Shown here: positions 1 to 6,197 of the stretch, piece by piece
Position numbering within the stretch: position 1 is the first letter of the stretch
Layout: every line of letters begins with the position of its first letter
NCBI GenBank assembly: GCA_052168355.1
Contig: JBQLZQ010000066.1
Coordinates: 1 to 12,909, forward strand
Direction of reading: 5' to 3'
DNA from: JBQLZQ01 sp052168355
GTDB taxonomy: Bacteria > Pseudomonadota > Alphaproteobacteria > DSM-16000 > Inquilinaceae
Length of the DNA stretch: 12,909 bases
Translations under genes and position numbers: made by a program
The notes under the pieces: generated by a model
The model's database searches: none
Seen by the model: only the letters and a program-made list of their open reading frames with translations
What the model was told of the DNA's origin: nothing

Positions 1-68
1 GGGCGGCGGCGCGGGCGCGGGTGGCGCTGGCCGCCCTGGTCGCGCTGCTGGCCGGGGAGGCACGGTGA
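1..68 (+). CDS. 3' end of an unidentified upstream gene (partial)
   Basis: Reading from base 3, an open frame runs to a TGA at 66-68 and gives an alanine/leucine-rich tail ending in ALAALVALLAGEAR. Such a tail could be a hydrophobic C-terminal helix, but too little is visible to name the product. The stop overlaps the ATG of the next gene (TGATG, shared A at 68), so the two are probably cotranscribed and translationally coupled. Third positions are almost all G or C, as in the host-type genes further right and unlike the block that starts near 284. The gene begins outside the window. Confidence 0.5.
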   Translation, partial: AAARARVALAALVALLAGEAR

Positions 69-283
69 TGAGCGCTCCGACCCTGCTGCTGATCGCCCGC
101 CTCGCGGACCTGTCGCTGCTGGCCCTGGAACGCGCGCCGGGCGCGGTCGCCGCGCTCCGCCTGCTCCGCGACGACCTCGCCCGCCGGCGAGGGCGGCCGC
201 CGACCGACGCCGAATGGACCGCGCTCAACGCCCGCCTCGACGCCAAGCTGGCCCGGCTCAAGGACCGGGCGGGACCGGATTAG
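68..283 (+). CDS. small helical hypothetical protein, 71 aa
   Basis: I do not recognise this protein. The ATG at 68 is chosen over the GTG at 65 because a strong Shine-Dalgarno sequence (GGGGAGG, 54-60) sits 7 nt before it and because it overlaps the upstream stop. The product has no cysteine and no signal peptide. Its first half is leucine/alanine-rich (an amphipathic or weakly hydrophobic helix), followed by an arginine cluster (LARRRGRPP) and a second predicted helix around TDAEWTALNARLDAKLARL. Small coupled proteins of this build are common at the ends of prophage or phage-like gene strings, but nothing else phage-like is visible, so that is only a guess. It ends at a TAG just before the composition changes. 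Confidence 0.6.
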   Translation: MSAPTLLLIARLADLSLLALERAPGAVAALRLLRDDLARRRGRPPTDAEWTALNARLDAKLARLKDRAGPD

Positions 284-304
284 TTAGGGTGCTAAGCCTG
301 GGTT

Positions 305-319
305 GCAGACATTATCTGC
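305..319. repeat. short inverted repeat upstream of the membrane protein gene
   Basis: GCAGA (305-309) and TCTGC (315-319) form a perfect inverted repeat around CATTA. It lies 32 bp before the GTG start of the following gene, in a 67-bp spacer with no other clear signal. It could be an operator half-site pair or a small hairpin in the leader. With 5-bp arms it may also be chance. Confidence 0.3.
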
Positions 320-350
320 GCTCGCCAAGTAGGCAAACTGTGGCAATGTC

Positions 351-956
351 GTGAGTATGTGGATTCGCTGGATTGTGTCTGTAATCATCGCGGTAGTTGC
401 GATGGCTGTCCCCAGTACGGGTTGGCTGGGGCAGGATTTGGCCAGGACGGTGAGTTGGGCAGGCGGTTTTCTACTCGTTGTATGTATCATTGTAATTCCG
501 CTGTTGGGCATTTTCACCAGATGGCGCGATAGAACATCGATTTGTTGGCATCCTGCGTGGCGACGCGACGCCATCAACCTCAAGATTTGGCCATACCGCA
601 GGCTTATCCCCATGAAGATTGCGGCCCAAACCGCCTACAAAAAGACGCAGCACAACGCTCTTGCCACTGCAGCAGAGCGCTCAGCACGAGAGCTGAACGA
701 CGGTTCCGACGGTATCCTGAACTACTACGCTTGGGCGTTGGTGGAGGAGGGAGATGCGATGGAATTATGGGGACGGCGTCCGCCATCGACACGATTGGAA
801 GCGATCGATGGTGCGAGGGAGTGCCCACAATGTTCATTCGTGGATGGAGGAAATTCCCTGAAACGCCATGGTGATACGGAGCTCAGATGGACTGACTTAA
901 TGGTCGCTAAGAGTCAGCTGAGGGCACGCATTAAACGTATTGCGGAATGGGGATAG
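351..956 (+). CDS. two-helix membrane protein of unknown function, 201 aa
   Basis: I do not recognise the family. An in-frame TAG at 330-332 limits the start to the GTG at 351 or the ATG at 357; neither has a clear Shine-Dalgarno sequence. Two hydrophobic segments stand out, at about residues 5-22 (IRWIVSVIIAVVAMAV) and 34-55 (including LLVVCIIVIPLLG). A mostly polar, probably cytoplasmic domain follows (56-201), with an alpha-helical stretch near 88-135 and one CxxC pair (C158, C161, in ECPQC). A single CxxC is too little to call a zinc ribbon. The gene stops at a TAG, and the same frame then stays open for 35 more codons. It lies 94 bp upstream of the AlbA_2 gene on the same strand and shares its low GC, so the two may act together. 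Confidence 0.65.
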   Translation: MSMWIRWIVSVIIAVVAMAVPSTGWLGQDLARTVSWAGGFLLVVCIIVIPLLGIFTRWRDRTSICWHPAWRRDAINLKIWPYRRLIPMKIAAQTAYKKTQHNALATAAERSARELNDGSDGILNYYAWALVEEGDAMELWGRRPPSTRLEAIDGARECPQCSFVDGGNSLKRHGDTELRWTDLMVAKSQLRARIKRIAEWG

Positions 957-1064
957 ATGGTCAGAACGGTGTATCGGCGCATGGAGCGAATGGATCCGAG
1001 CGATGCCGCAGTTGTTCTGATGTCATATCCCCGGCGGTTTGAGGATCACGATGGTCTTCAGTAA
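957..1064 (+). CDS. possible 35-aa ORF, in frame after the membrane protein stop
   Basis: The ATG at 957 directly follows the TAG stop (954-956) of the membrane protein gene and is in the same frame. The ORF runs to TAA at 1062-1064 and overlaps the ATG of the AlbA_2 gene (1051) by 14 bp in another frame. A GGGGA just before the TAG could serve as ribosome-binding site. The product is charged (MVRTVYRRMERMDPSDAAVV at its start) and not recognised. It may be a real small protein, a coupling leader for the next gene, or the cut-off C-terminus of the membrane protein after a stop mutation or by readthrough. Sequence alone cannot choose between these. Confidence 0.3.
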   Translation: MVRTVYRRMERMDPSDAAVVLMSYPRRFEDHDGLQ

Positions 1065-2346
1065 GCGACTCGTCGATTTGAAGCCGGCAGATATCGAACG
1101 CCTTATCATTGATCAGGTTCAGGAAAGCGCTGAGTTGGAGCTAAAGCGCGAACTCCCACGTAAGGACGCGAAGAAAAAGGGTCCGAAATGTGTGCCCGAT
1201 GCGAAGGACGATGGAGAGAGCGACGGGAGTATCAGTGACTATGCGAGGGACAAGTTACTGGCGGAGATCATCGCTTTCGCCAACGCGCACGGAGGCGTCC
1301 TCGTAATCGGTATTGAGGAAACCAACGACAAGCCGCCGCGGGCCAAGCGGATATATCCGATTTCACACTGTGCTGATCGTGCCAGCCGTCTCCACCAACA
1401 ATGCCAGGAAAAAATTGATCCTCCGATACCTCTGATCGAGACTCAGGGAGTGCCGTTTGAGGATGATGGTTCGGGGGTCGTAGTCGTGCGCGTACCACGA
1501 TCCCGGCTGGCGCCGCATCGGCACAAGGGAGACAAGGAATGCTACGTTAGGCGCAGCGATCGCAGCGAGCCGATGGATATGCGAGAAATCCAGGACCTGA
1601 CCCTTCAGGTGGAACGCGGCCTTGGGGCCGTTGAGACAGCGTTTGTACGTTATCGTGATCGGTTTGATCGCGATCTCAGGGGTATCGCGGGTTCGTCAAT
1701 GCCGACTGTTGGATTGCGCGCCACGGCCATCCCATTGTCAGCGATCGAAATCGAGCGTGTTTACAACAATCCCGATATCTGGTTGCCGGCTGGTTCGATT
1801 CCAATGCGAGCCAAGGACGTTAATAAACCGGTTGTCGCTTTTCAAATGGGGGGCACCTTTGTCACTCCGTTGATCAGGGGAATGCGTCTCGACGATCAAG
1901 GCTGTCGTAGCGGGGTCGGCGACAGTCGAGAGGTCTACACCAATGGTGTCATCGAATACCGATTTTGGATTCAGGAGTCGTTGGTGAAGGGGCGGCAAGA
2001 CCAATCGTTCTACATAGATCGGGATTGGGTTTTTGGATTGTTCCTCAACACCGTTGCCGCTGCGGATCATTTTCGGATAGTCGCTGGGGCGCCTGAGTTG
2101 GAATACGGGATCGAGTTCGAAATAGCGATTGTCAATAATGAGGTGCCTCTTCGGGTTCAATATGGTCGTTTTAACCTAGGGGGAGGAAGTTATAATCGCA
2201 CTACAGTTTTCCCTCGCTACAGTATAGGCTCGCGCGTCGAGTTTCCGCGATTATCCCGCGCCTTTCAGAGAGATTTCTGGAACGGCGCAGCTATCGACCC
2301 CACGAATACGATTGACTTCGATTTTGACGAATTCTTGGGAAAGTAA
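1051..2346 (+). CDS. AlbA_2 (Schlafen-type) domain protein, 431 aa
   Basis: The N-terminal part (about residues 15-190) matches the AlbA_2 / Schlafen divergent AAA-4 domain (Pfam PF04326). It has an early glutamate-rich strand (ESAELELKRE, 25-34), the signature helix-strand KLLAEIIAFANAHGGVLVIG (68-87) followed by IEE, and a late CYVRRSDRSEPMD motif (164-176). Family members are ATP- or nucleic-acid-associated domains found in regulators and in antiphage or toxin-like proteins. About 240 C-terminal residues match nothing I know; they are rich in aromatic and beta-type segments (for example VIEYRFWIQE) and may be the effector or sensor part. The ATG at 1051 is preferred to an in-frame TTG at 1039 because GAGG (1041-1044) lies 6 nt before it. 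An N-terminal lysine-rich insertion (KKKGPK) is unusual. Same strand and low GC as the membrane protein gene upstream. Confidence 0.8.
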   Translation: MVFSKRLVDLKPADIERLIIDQVQESAELELKRELPRKDAKKKGPKCVPDAKDDGESDGSISDYARDKLLAEIIAFANAHGGVLVIGIEETNDKPPRAKRIYPISHCADRASRLHQQCQEKIDPPIPLIETQGVPFEDDGSGVVVVRVPRSRLAPHRHKGDKECYVRRSDRSEPMDMREIQDLTLQVERGLGAVETAFVRYRDRFDRDLRGIAGSSMPTVGLRATAIPLSAIEIERVYNNPDIWLPAGSIPMRAKDVNKPVVAFQMGGTFVTPLIRGMRLDDQGCRSGVGDSREVYTNGVIEYRFWIQESLVKGRQDQSFYIDRDWVFGLFLNTVAAADHFRIVAGAPELEYGIEFEIAIVNNEVPLRVQYGRFNLGGGSYNRTTVFPRYSIGSRVEFPRLSRAFQRDFWNGAAIDPTNTIDFDFDEFLGK

Positions 2347-2542
2347 TCCCGTTATCAAAGTTGCGCTCCACAATCTATGTCCATAGGCACCCACGCTCAT
2401 CTCGCGACGGAACCGCCGGTTTCAAGTTCCGGGTAACCGCCATGCGGTGCCTGAAACTCCGATCAGGCAGTCTCAGAAGCGGTCGTGACGTTCAAATACA
2501 GAAGCCGCGAGCCCCGGACGTGAAATCTAGGACCGGCGGGCG
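2347..2542. other. gene-free convergent spacer with small inverted repeats
   Basis: This 196-bp stretch separates the plus-strand AlbA_2 gene from the convergent minus-strand methyltransferase gene. It contains AACCG-C-CGGTT (2411-2421), ACCGC-CAT-GCGGT (2436-2448), and GTTTCA (2419-2424) facing TGAAAC (2452-2457) around the second hairpin. These could fold into termination or mRNA-end structures, but no T-tract follows on either strand. A truncated copy of the window's palindromic repeat lies at 2501-2517. I see no convincing ORF. Confidence 0.45.
2501..2517 (-). repeat. truncated copy (D) of the dispersed palindromic repeat
   Basis: GAAGCCGCGAGCCCCGG here is the exact reverse complement of 5904-5920 in repeat copy A, where it forms the right arm and tail of the second stem. 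The left arm of that stem and the first stem are missing. It lies just outside the low-GC block, which suggests that rearrangement at the block boundary removed the rest. A 17-base exact match at these GC-rich positions is unlikely to be chance but needs a genome-wide comparison. Confidence 0.5.
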
Positions 2543-3493
2543 CTACACACACGCCTTGGCCATGGCCTGGACGTGGCGGTGGTCGGTGCCGCAGCAGCCG
2601 CCGAACACGGTCAGGTTCGGCAGCAGGGTTTTCAGCGTCGCATAGTCCTGGCCCAGTGCCGCCGGGTCGCCGTCGTCCAGAGTCTCGGCCGCGTCCAGTT
2701 CGGCGTGGCTGAGGCGCGAGGCGTTGGCGCGGACGCCCCTTATCCGCGCGGTCCAGGCGCCGCCGGCCCGCACGGTCTCGTCGAAATGGCTGGGGTGGGC
2801 ACAGTTGATCATATAGTAGGCCGGGTAGCCGTCGGTGGCCGCGTCGACCTCCGCGATGGCGTCCCCCAGGGCCTGGCCCGAGGGCAGGCGGCCATCGGTT
2901 TCCACCGTGAAGGACAGGGCCACGGGCAGACCCGTCGCCCACGCCGCCGCCGCCACGCCGATGGCCTCGCCGGCGTGGGTCATGGTGATGGCTGTCACCA
3001 TGTCGGCCGCCGTCTGCGCGAAGGTGTCGATCTGGTGGGCGTGATAGGCCCGCGCCTCGGCCCCGGTCATCATCGTCGCCGGGCTGTAGCCGTCGCCGCG
3101 GGGGCCGACGCAGCCGGAGATGACCACGGGTCCGCGGCCGGCGTAGCCGTCGCGCAGCTCGGCCAGCAGGTCGATGGCGGTCCGGTTGAGCCGGGCCACC
3201 GTATCGGCATCGCGGCCCAGCTTTTCCCCCCAGTCCCGCGACGCGCGCCAGGTCGGGCTTTCCAGGATGAACCCGGCGCCCGACGCCTCGGCCGTCTCCA
3301 GGTACGGGCGGTAGTAGCGGCGCAGGGAGTCGCGTCCCGCCTCGTTCTCCAGCAGAACGAAGGCGGCGAACAGCGGCAGGTCGATCCCGTCGTGGAAGAT
3401 CAGGCTGGTTTCGATGCCGCCGTCGGTCAGGAACGGCGCGCCCGAAAGCTGGGGCAGGGCGCGCGCGGCCAGCGACGATTGATGGACGACCAT
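2543..3493 (-). CDS. homocysteine S-methyltransferase family protein, 316 aa
   Basis: Members of this zinc-dependent family (Pfam PF02574) move a methyl group, usually from S-methylmethionine or another methyl donor, to the thiol of homocysteine to give methionine in the cytoplasm. The three zinc cysteines are present: C231 in INCAHPS, and C300 and C301 in FGGCCGTDHRH. The N-terminal TDGGIETSL (23-31) and SGCVGPRGDGY (126-136) also fit the barrel fold. The length matches MmuM-type single-domain enzymes rather than MetH. The ATG at 3493 is chosen because GAGGAGA lies 6 nt upstream; an open extension to 3655 is only the shadow of the neighbouring gene. It follows the TPR gene after 32 bp and is probably last in that operon. 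The methyl donor cannot be read from sequence, so no symbol is given. Confidence 0.9.
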   Translation of the reverse strand: MVVHQSSLAARALPQLSGAPFLTDGGIETSLIFHDGIDLPLFAAFVLLENEAGRDSLRRYYRPYLETAEASGAGFILESPTWRASRDWGEKLGRDADTVARLNRTAIDLLAELRDGYAGRGPVVISGCVGPRGDGYSPATMMTGAEARAYHAHQIDTFAQTAADMVTAITMTHAGEAIGVAAAAWATGLPVALSFTVETDGRLPSGQALGDAIAEVDAATDGYPAYYMINCAHPSHFDETVRAGGAWTARIRGVRANASRLSHAELDAAETLDDGDPAALGQDYATLKTLLPNLTVFGGCCGTDHRHVQAMAKACV

Positions 3494-3525
3494 GGTTGTT
3501 CTCCTCGTGTTTGTTGAACGCAAAA

Positions 3526-5247
3526 TCAAAGCCGGTCGAGGGTTAGCAGGGCGCGGTCGCCCACCCACACCGTGGCGAGCGCGCCGTCGGCCGCGGCAGC
3601 GCCCTGGGCGTCGCCCATGGCCTTTTTGGCCAGGCTCAACCCCCATACCGCCCAACCGTTGTTCGGCTGGGTGGCCAATGCGGCCTCGAAGGCCTCGACC
3701 GCTTCCTCCGCCCGTCCGTCCTGCAACAGGACGCCGCCCAGGGTCTGCTGCACCGGCGAGTACCAGTAGGGCGGCTCCATGTAGGTGATGCCGCTTTCCA
3801 AGGCGCTGGCCCGGCGCAGCAGGTCCTCGGCCTTCTCGAACGCGCCGGTCTTCCGGGCGATCTGGGCTCGGGCCGACAGTGCCGCGATCGACAGCACGTC
3901 GCGGGCCGGCAGGTACTGGGCTTCCAGGCCGCTGAGGTCGGCGTCGGCGATGATGTCGTCGATCCGCGCGACCTCGGCGTCGGCGGCGGCGACGTCTCCC
4001 GCGCGGGCCAGCGCCACGGCGCGGGCATAGCGCCAGAACCCGGTGACGAACGGAAACGCGCCGTCGGGCCGGGGCAACGCCATCACCGTCGCCGTATCCG
4101 AAAACTGGGCGTGGGCGGTGTAGGGCGCGGTCATGATCGCCTGCACCCAGGCGAGATCCCGCGACACGTCGTCCGACGTGATCCGGCCCAGCTTCTCGGC
4201 GGCGTCGAGGGCGTCTTCACGGGCACCGGAAAAATGCGCCGCGATCAGCAGGAAGTGGACATTGTGCGGATAGTAGCCGTAGCGGAACAGCGGGCTGGCG
4301 GCGTCGCCGATGGCGGCCAGCATGGTTTCGTCGGCGGCCACCGCCGCGCGGTTGACCGCCAGGGAATCGGCGTGCCGTCCGACGCGGGCATAGATGTGGG
4401 CCGGCATGTGCACCAGATGACCCGCCGCCGGGGCGGCGGCGCGCAGCCGGTCGGCGTACGGCTCGGCCCGCTCGGGCGTGGCCGACGCCTCCACGGCATG
4501 GATATAGAGATGGGCGGCGGCCGGATGATCGGGGTCGATGGCCAGCGCCCGTTCCAGCGCCGCCACGATGTCCGCGGCCGCGCCCTTCGGGGTATGGCCG
4601 TCCGCTTCCCAATAGTCCCAGGGCTGCAGGTTCATCAGGGCGTCGGCGAACAGCGTCAGACTGTCCGGATCGTCCGGAAAAGCCTCGGCCACGCCGCGCA
4701 TGGCATCGGCCCAGGCCCGGTCGAGCGCGACCCGGTCGGCGGTTCCGTCCGGGGCATAGCGTTCGGCCAGGGCGACGATCAGCGCCCGTTCGCGCGGACT
4801 GGCGCCGTCCATGAGATCCCGCGCCCGCGAGATGGCGGCGAAGGCCGGCGCCACCGCGTCGTCGTGCATCCCGTCATTGATGTTCGGGCCCAGCACGAAG
4901 GCCTCGCCCCAGAAACACATGGCGCAAGTCGGGTCCAGCGCCTGCGCCGCCCGGAACGACCGCCGCGCTTCCTCGTGGTTGAACGCCCAGGCCAGTGTGA
5001 CCCCCTGGTCGTAATAGCGCTGGGCCTCGGCGCTGGCGGTGCTGACGGGGTAGCTCCGGCCCTGCAAGTGCGCGTGCAGGGGAGCGATCGTGTCGGCCTT
5101 GTCCGGCGACAGGCCGCCGGCATGGTCGGCGCCGGGATGGAACATCTCGTGCTTGGGTTTGGGATCGGCGGCGCCGGCGTCCAGCGCGAAGGTCGCGACC
5201 CCGGCCAAGAGCGCGACGCGCAGGGCAAGGCGATGATGGCGTGTCAT
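3526..5247 (-). CDS. secreted TPR-repeat protein with a CxxC motif, 573 aa
   Basis: A Sec-type signal peptide is clear: basic MTRHHRLALR, then a hydrophobic core and a likely cleavage near AGA-A (26/27). The mature protein is therefore periplasmic or exported. Helical tetratricopeptide repeats run through much of it: YYDQGVTLAWAFNHEEARRS (78-97), the block around ALERALAIDPDHPAAAHLYI, and a C-terminal pair ending near EEAVEAFEAALATQPNN. The only cysteines are C108 and C111 in TCAMCFWGEA, a hallmark of this family of bacterial TPR proteins whose function I do not know; it could form a disulfide or bind metal. HLVHMPAHIYARVGR is another conserved-looking histidine-rich stretch. The start at 5247 has AGGAAAG upstream. 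The gene sits between a small secreted protein (44 bp) and the methyltransferase (32 bp), so an operon is likely. Confidence 0.85.
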   Translation of the reverse strand: MTRHHRLALRVALLAGVATFALDAGAADPKPKHEMFHPGADHAGGLSPDKADTIAPLHAHLQGRSYPVSTASAEAQRYYDQGVTLAWAFNHEEARRSFRAAQALDPTCAMCFWGEAFVLGPNINDGMHDDAVAPAFAAISRARDLMDGASPRERALIVALAERYAPDGTADRVALDRAWADAMRGVAEAFPDDPDSLTLFADALMNLQPWDYWEADGHTPKGAAADIVAALERALAIDPDHPAAAHLYIHAVEASATPERAEPYADRLRAAAPAAGHLVHMPAHIYARVGRHADSLAVNRAAVAADETMLAAIGDAASPLFRYGYYPHNVHFLLIAAHFSGAREDALDAAEKLGRITSDDVSRDLAWVQAIMTAPYTAHAQFSDTATVMALPRPDGAFPFVTGFWRYARAVALARAGDVAAADAEVARIDDIIADADLSGLEAQYLPARDVLSIAALSARAQIARKTGAFEKAEDLLRRASALESGITYMEPPYWYSPVQQTLGGVLLQDGRAEEAVEAFEAALATQPNNGWAVWGLSLAKKAMGDAQGAAAADGALATVWVGDRALLTLDRL

Positions 5248-5291
5248 GACTGGTGATCTTTCCTAAAGCGATGGTGAGTCGGGGACGGGGC

Positions 5292-5603
5292 TCAGCCGGC
5301 GTTGGGGGTCGCCGAAGGGACGGCCGCCGTGGCGCTGCCGTCCAGCGCGCAGGCATAGACCGGGGCGCCGTTCAGCTTGGCGAAGCGGCCGCCGAAATCG
5401 CGGCACAGGCCCGACAGGGCGTGGTCCCGCCAGTACAGCGTGGCCTCGACCAGACGCGGCCGCGCGACGTCGCCGGCAATGGACGCGGGCACGGTTTGAA
5501 CGCCTGCCTCGAGCGCCAGATCGTCCTGGGCATGGGCGGCGGTGAACGCCAGGGGGAGGGTCGTCATGACCGCCGCAGCCGCGATCGATTTAAAAGTACG
5601 CAT
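5292..5603 (-). CDS. small secreted protein with two cysteines, 103 aa
   Basis: The ATG at 5603 begins a textbook signal peptide (MRTFKSIAAAAVMTTLPLAF, then TAAHA-Q) with cleavage predicted after residue 25, leaving a mature protein of about 78 residues. The mature part has exactly two cysteines (C67, C85), about right for one disulfide in the periplasm, in the sequences LSGLCRDFGG and VYACALDGS. GGAG lies about 10 nt before the start; longer in-frame starts (to 5774) are rejected because they bury the signal peptide. I do not recognise the family. It is the first gene of the probable operon with the CxxC TPR protein (44 bp downstream), so the two may act together outside the cytoplasm. Confidence 0.7.
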   Translation of the reverse strand: MRTFKSIAAAAVMTTLPLAFTAAHAQDDLALEAGVQTVPASIAGDVARPRLVEATLYWRDHALSGLCRDFGGRFAKLNGAPVYACALDGSATAAVPSATPNAG

Positions 5604-5676
5604 GATCCAGAATCTCCGTCGGAAAATGGCGGGTCTGTCCCGCCGACGGGTCATCTCATGCGTCCAGGCCGTGATG

Positions 5677-5694
5677 CGGCGGGCGAAACCGCCG
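5677..5694 (-). other. hairpin in the leader of the secreted-protein operon
   Basis: CGGCGG (5677-5682) and CCGCCG (5689-5694) form a perfect 6-bp stem with a 6-nt loop, 74-91 bp upstream of the ATG at 5603. If transcription starts further upstream, it would fold in the 5' leader. No T-tract follows on either strand, so it is not a standard terminator. A regulatory role is only a possibility. Confidence 0.3.
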
Positions 5695-5710
5695 TGAAAT
5701 TCGCGTGAAA
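5694..5710. promoter_or_regulatory. direct repeat GTGAAA-N5-GTGAAA, possible response-regulator site
   Basis: GTGAAATTCGCGTGAAA contains two identical hexamers with an 11-bp period, one helical turn. OmpR/PhoB/CpxR-family response regulators typically bind direct half-sites at this spacing. It lies 91-107 bp upstream of the small secreted protein start, a plausible place for an activator or for a site near the -35 region. A TATGAT on the minus strand (5732-5727) could be a -10 element slightly upstream, but its -35 is weak. The operator call is inference from spacing alone. Confidence 0.25.
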
Positions 5711-5810
5711 AAACCCCCGCGACAGAATCATATGAAGGTTTATCGGTCGGGACCCTTGGAGACAGCGCCCACACCCCGCCTGTCTATTCCATCCGTTCGT
5801 AGACATGGAA

Positions 5811-5926
5811 AACGAGTCCCGGACTTGATCCGGGATCTGGGCGAAACGGCGCCGGTCGCTGTTGTCCGGGTGTCGCCGTCGTACACAGGCCCCGGCTCGG
5901 GGGCCGGGGCTCGCGGCTTCCTTCTT
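5811..5926 (+). repeat. palindromic repeat, copy A (two stems)
   Basis: The first stem is TCCCGGA (5817-5823) with TCCGGGA (5829-5835) around CTTGA. The second stem is GCCCCGGC (5889-5896) with GCCGGGGC (5903-5910), followed by a CTCGCGGCTTCCTTC tail. Between them is an AACGGCGCCG segment shared with copy B. The stems begin 72 bp apart. The layout resembles the palindromic intergenic elements scattered through alphaproteobacterial genomes, which affect mRNA ends or serve as insertion targets. Confidence 0.75.
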
Positions 5927-5950
5927 TGGATGCCTCCACCAAAAAGTTCC

Positions 5951-6069
5951 AAACGACGAGTCCCGCACGCGATGCGGGACCTGTGCGGAACGGCGCCGCT
6001 GGCTTTTCTTTTGCGGCGTCGCGGGTTTGCATGGGCCCCGGATCGGGGGTCGGGGCTCGCGGTTTCTTT
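5951..6069 (+). repeat. palindromic repeat, copy B (two stems)
   Basis: This copy has the same layout as copy A, 144 bp further on. The first stem is GTCCCGCA with TGCGGGAC (5960-5967 and 5973-5980, loop CGCGA), preceded by ACGACGA. Then come GGAACGGCGCCG and a second, imperfect stem starting at 6035 (GCCCCGGA facing GTCGGGGC, to 6056), followed by TCGCGGTTTCTTTC. First-stem arms differ from copy A but remain self-complementary, so base changes have been compensated; that suggests the fold matters or the copies derive from different family members. Confidence 0.75.
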
Positions 6070-6138
6070 CGACGAGGCGTCGGCGCCCTGGGCCGGCCCG
6101 TGCCCGCCGTGCGACGCGATGTATCGCGGCGCCGGACG

Positions 6139-6161
6139 CTCCTGGCCAAGAATCCCAGGAG
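6139..6161 (-). terminator. inverted repeat after the regulator gene, possible transcript end
   Basis: CTCCTGG (6139-6145) and CCAGGAG (6155-6161) form a perfect 7-bp stem with a 9-nt loop. On the minus strand it lies 37 nt past the TAA of the large regulator gene. A smaller GAGAC-C-GTCTC palindrome (6159-6169) overlaps its edge. No T-run follows, so it is a weak candidate for an intrinsic terminator and may only stabilise the 3' end. Confidence 0.35.
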
Positions 6162-6197
6162 ACCGTCTCTATGGATCCGTATCAGTGAACTTATGTA

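Larger units (their letters stand above)
284..2346. other. low-GC accessory block (probable horizontally acquired segment)
   Basis: Base composition drops sharply after 283 and recovers in the spacer after 2346. By hand count, row 2161-2220 has 27 G/C of 60, against 52 of 60 in row 12001-12060. Codons ending in A or T (AAT, GAT, TTT, CAA) are frequent here and rare elsewhere. The block holds the membrane protein gene, a possible short ORF and the AlbA_2-domain gene, all on the plus strand. No integrase, transposase, tRNA or clear direct-repeat boundary is visible. The acquired status is inferred from composition. Confidence 0.6.
5604..6197. other. 594-bp gene-free region with repeats
   Basis: This gap lies between the ends of two minus-strand units: the leader of the small secreted protein gene on the left and the downstream end of the large regulator gene on the right. 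It contains a leader hairpin (5677-5694), a direct repeat (5694-5710), repeat copies A and B (5811-6069), and an inverted repeat after the regulator stop (6139-6161). Long open frames across it exist only because GC-rich palindromes contain few stops; none has family features or a ribosome-binding site. Confidence 0.6.

Noticed and set aside
2361..2645. 94-aa plus-strand frame after the AlbA_2 gene
   Set aside because: It runs through inverted repeats and into the antisense strand of the methyltransferase; no recognisable protein features.
2573..3517. 314-aa plus-strand frame opposite the methyltransferase
   Set aside because: The minus-strand frame carries the zinc-binding cysteines and a good ribosome-binding site; this one is a compositional shadow.
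3494..3655. N-terminal extension of the methyltransferase frame
   Set aside because: The extension overlaps the end of the TPR gene, is arginine/proline-rich, and the ATG at 3493 has a strong Shine-Dalgarno sequence.
4111..5256. 381-aa plus-strand frame opposite the TPR gene
   Set aside because: Low-complexity glycine/arginine/valine translation; the minus-strand frame has a signal peptide and TPR motifs.
5811..6069. CRISPR array
   Set aside because: Only two copies, each about 117 bp with internal palindromes and imperfect identity; no short exact repeats with unique spacers.
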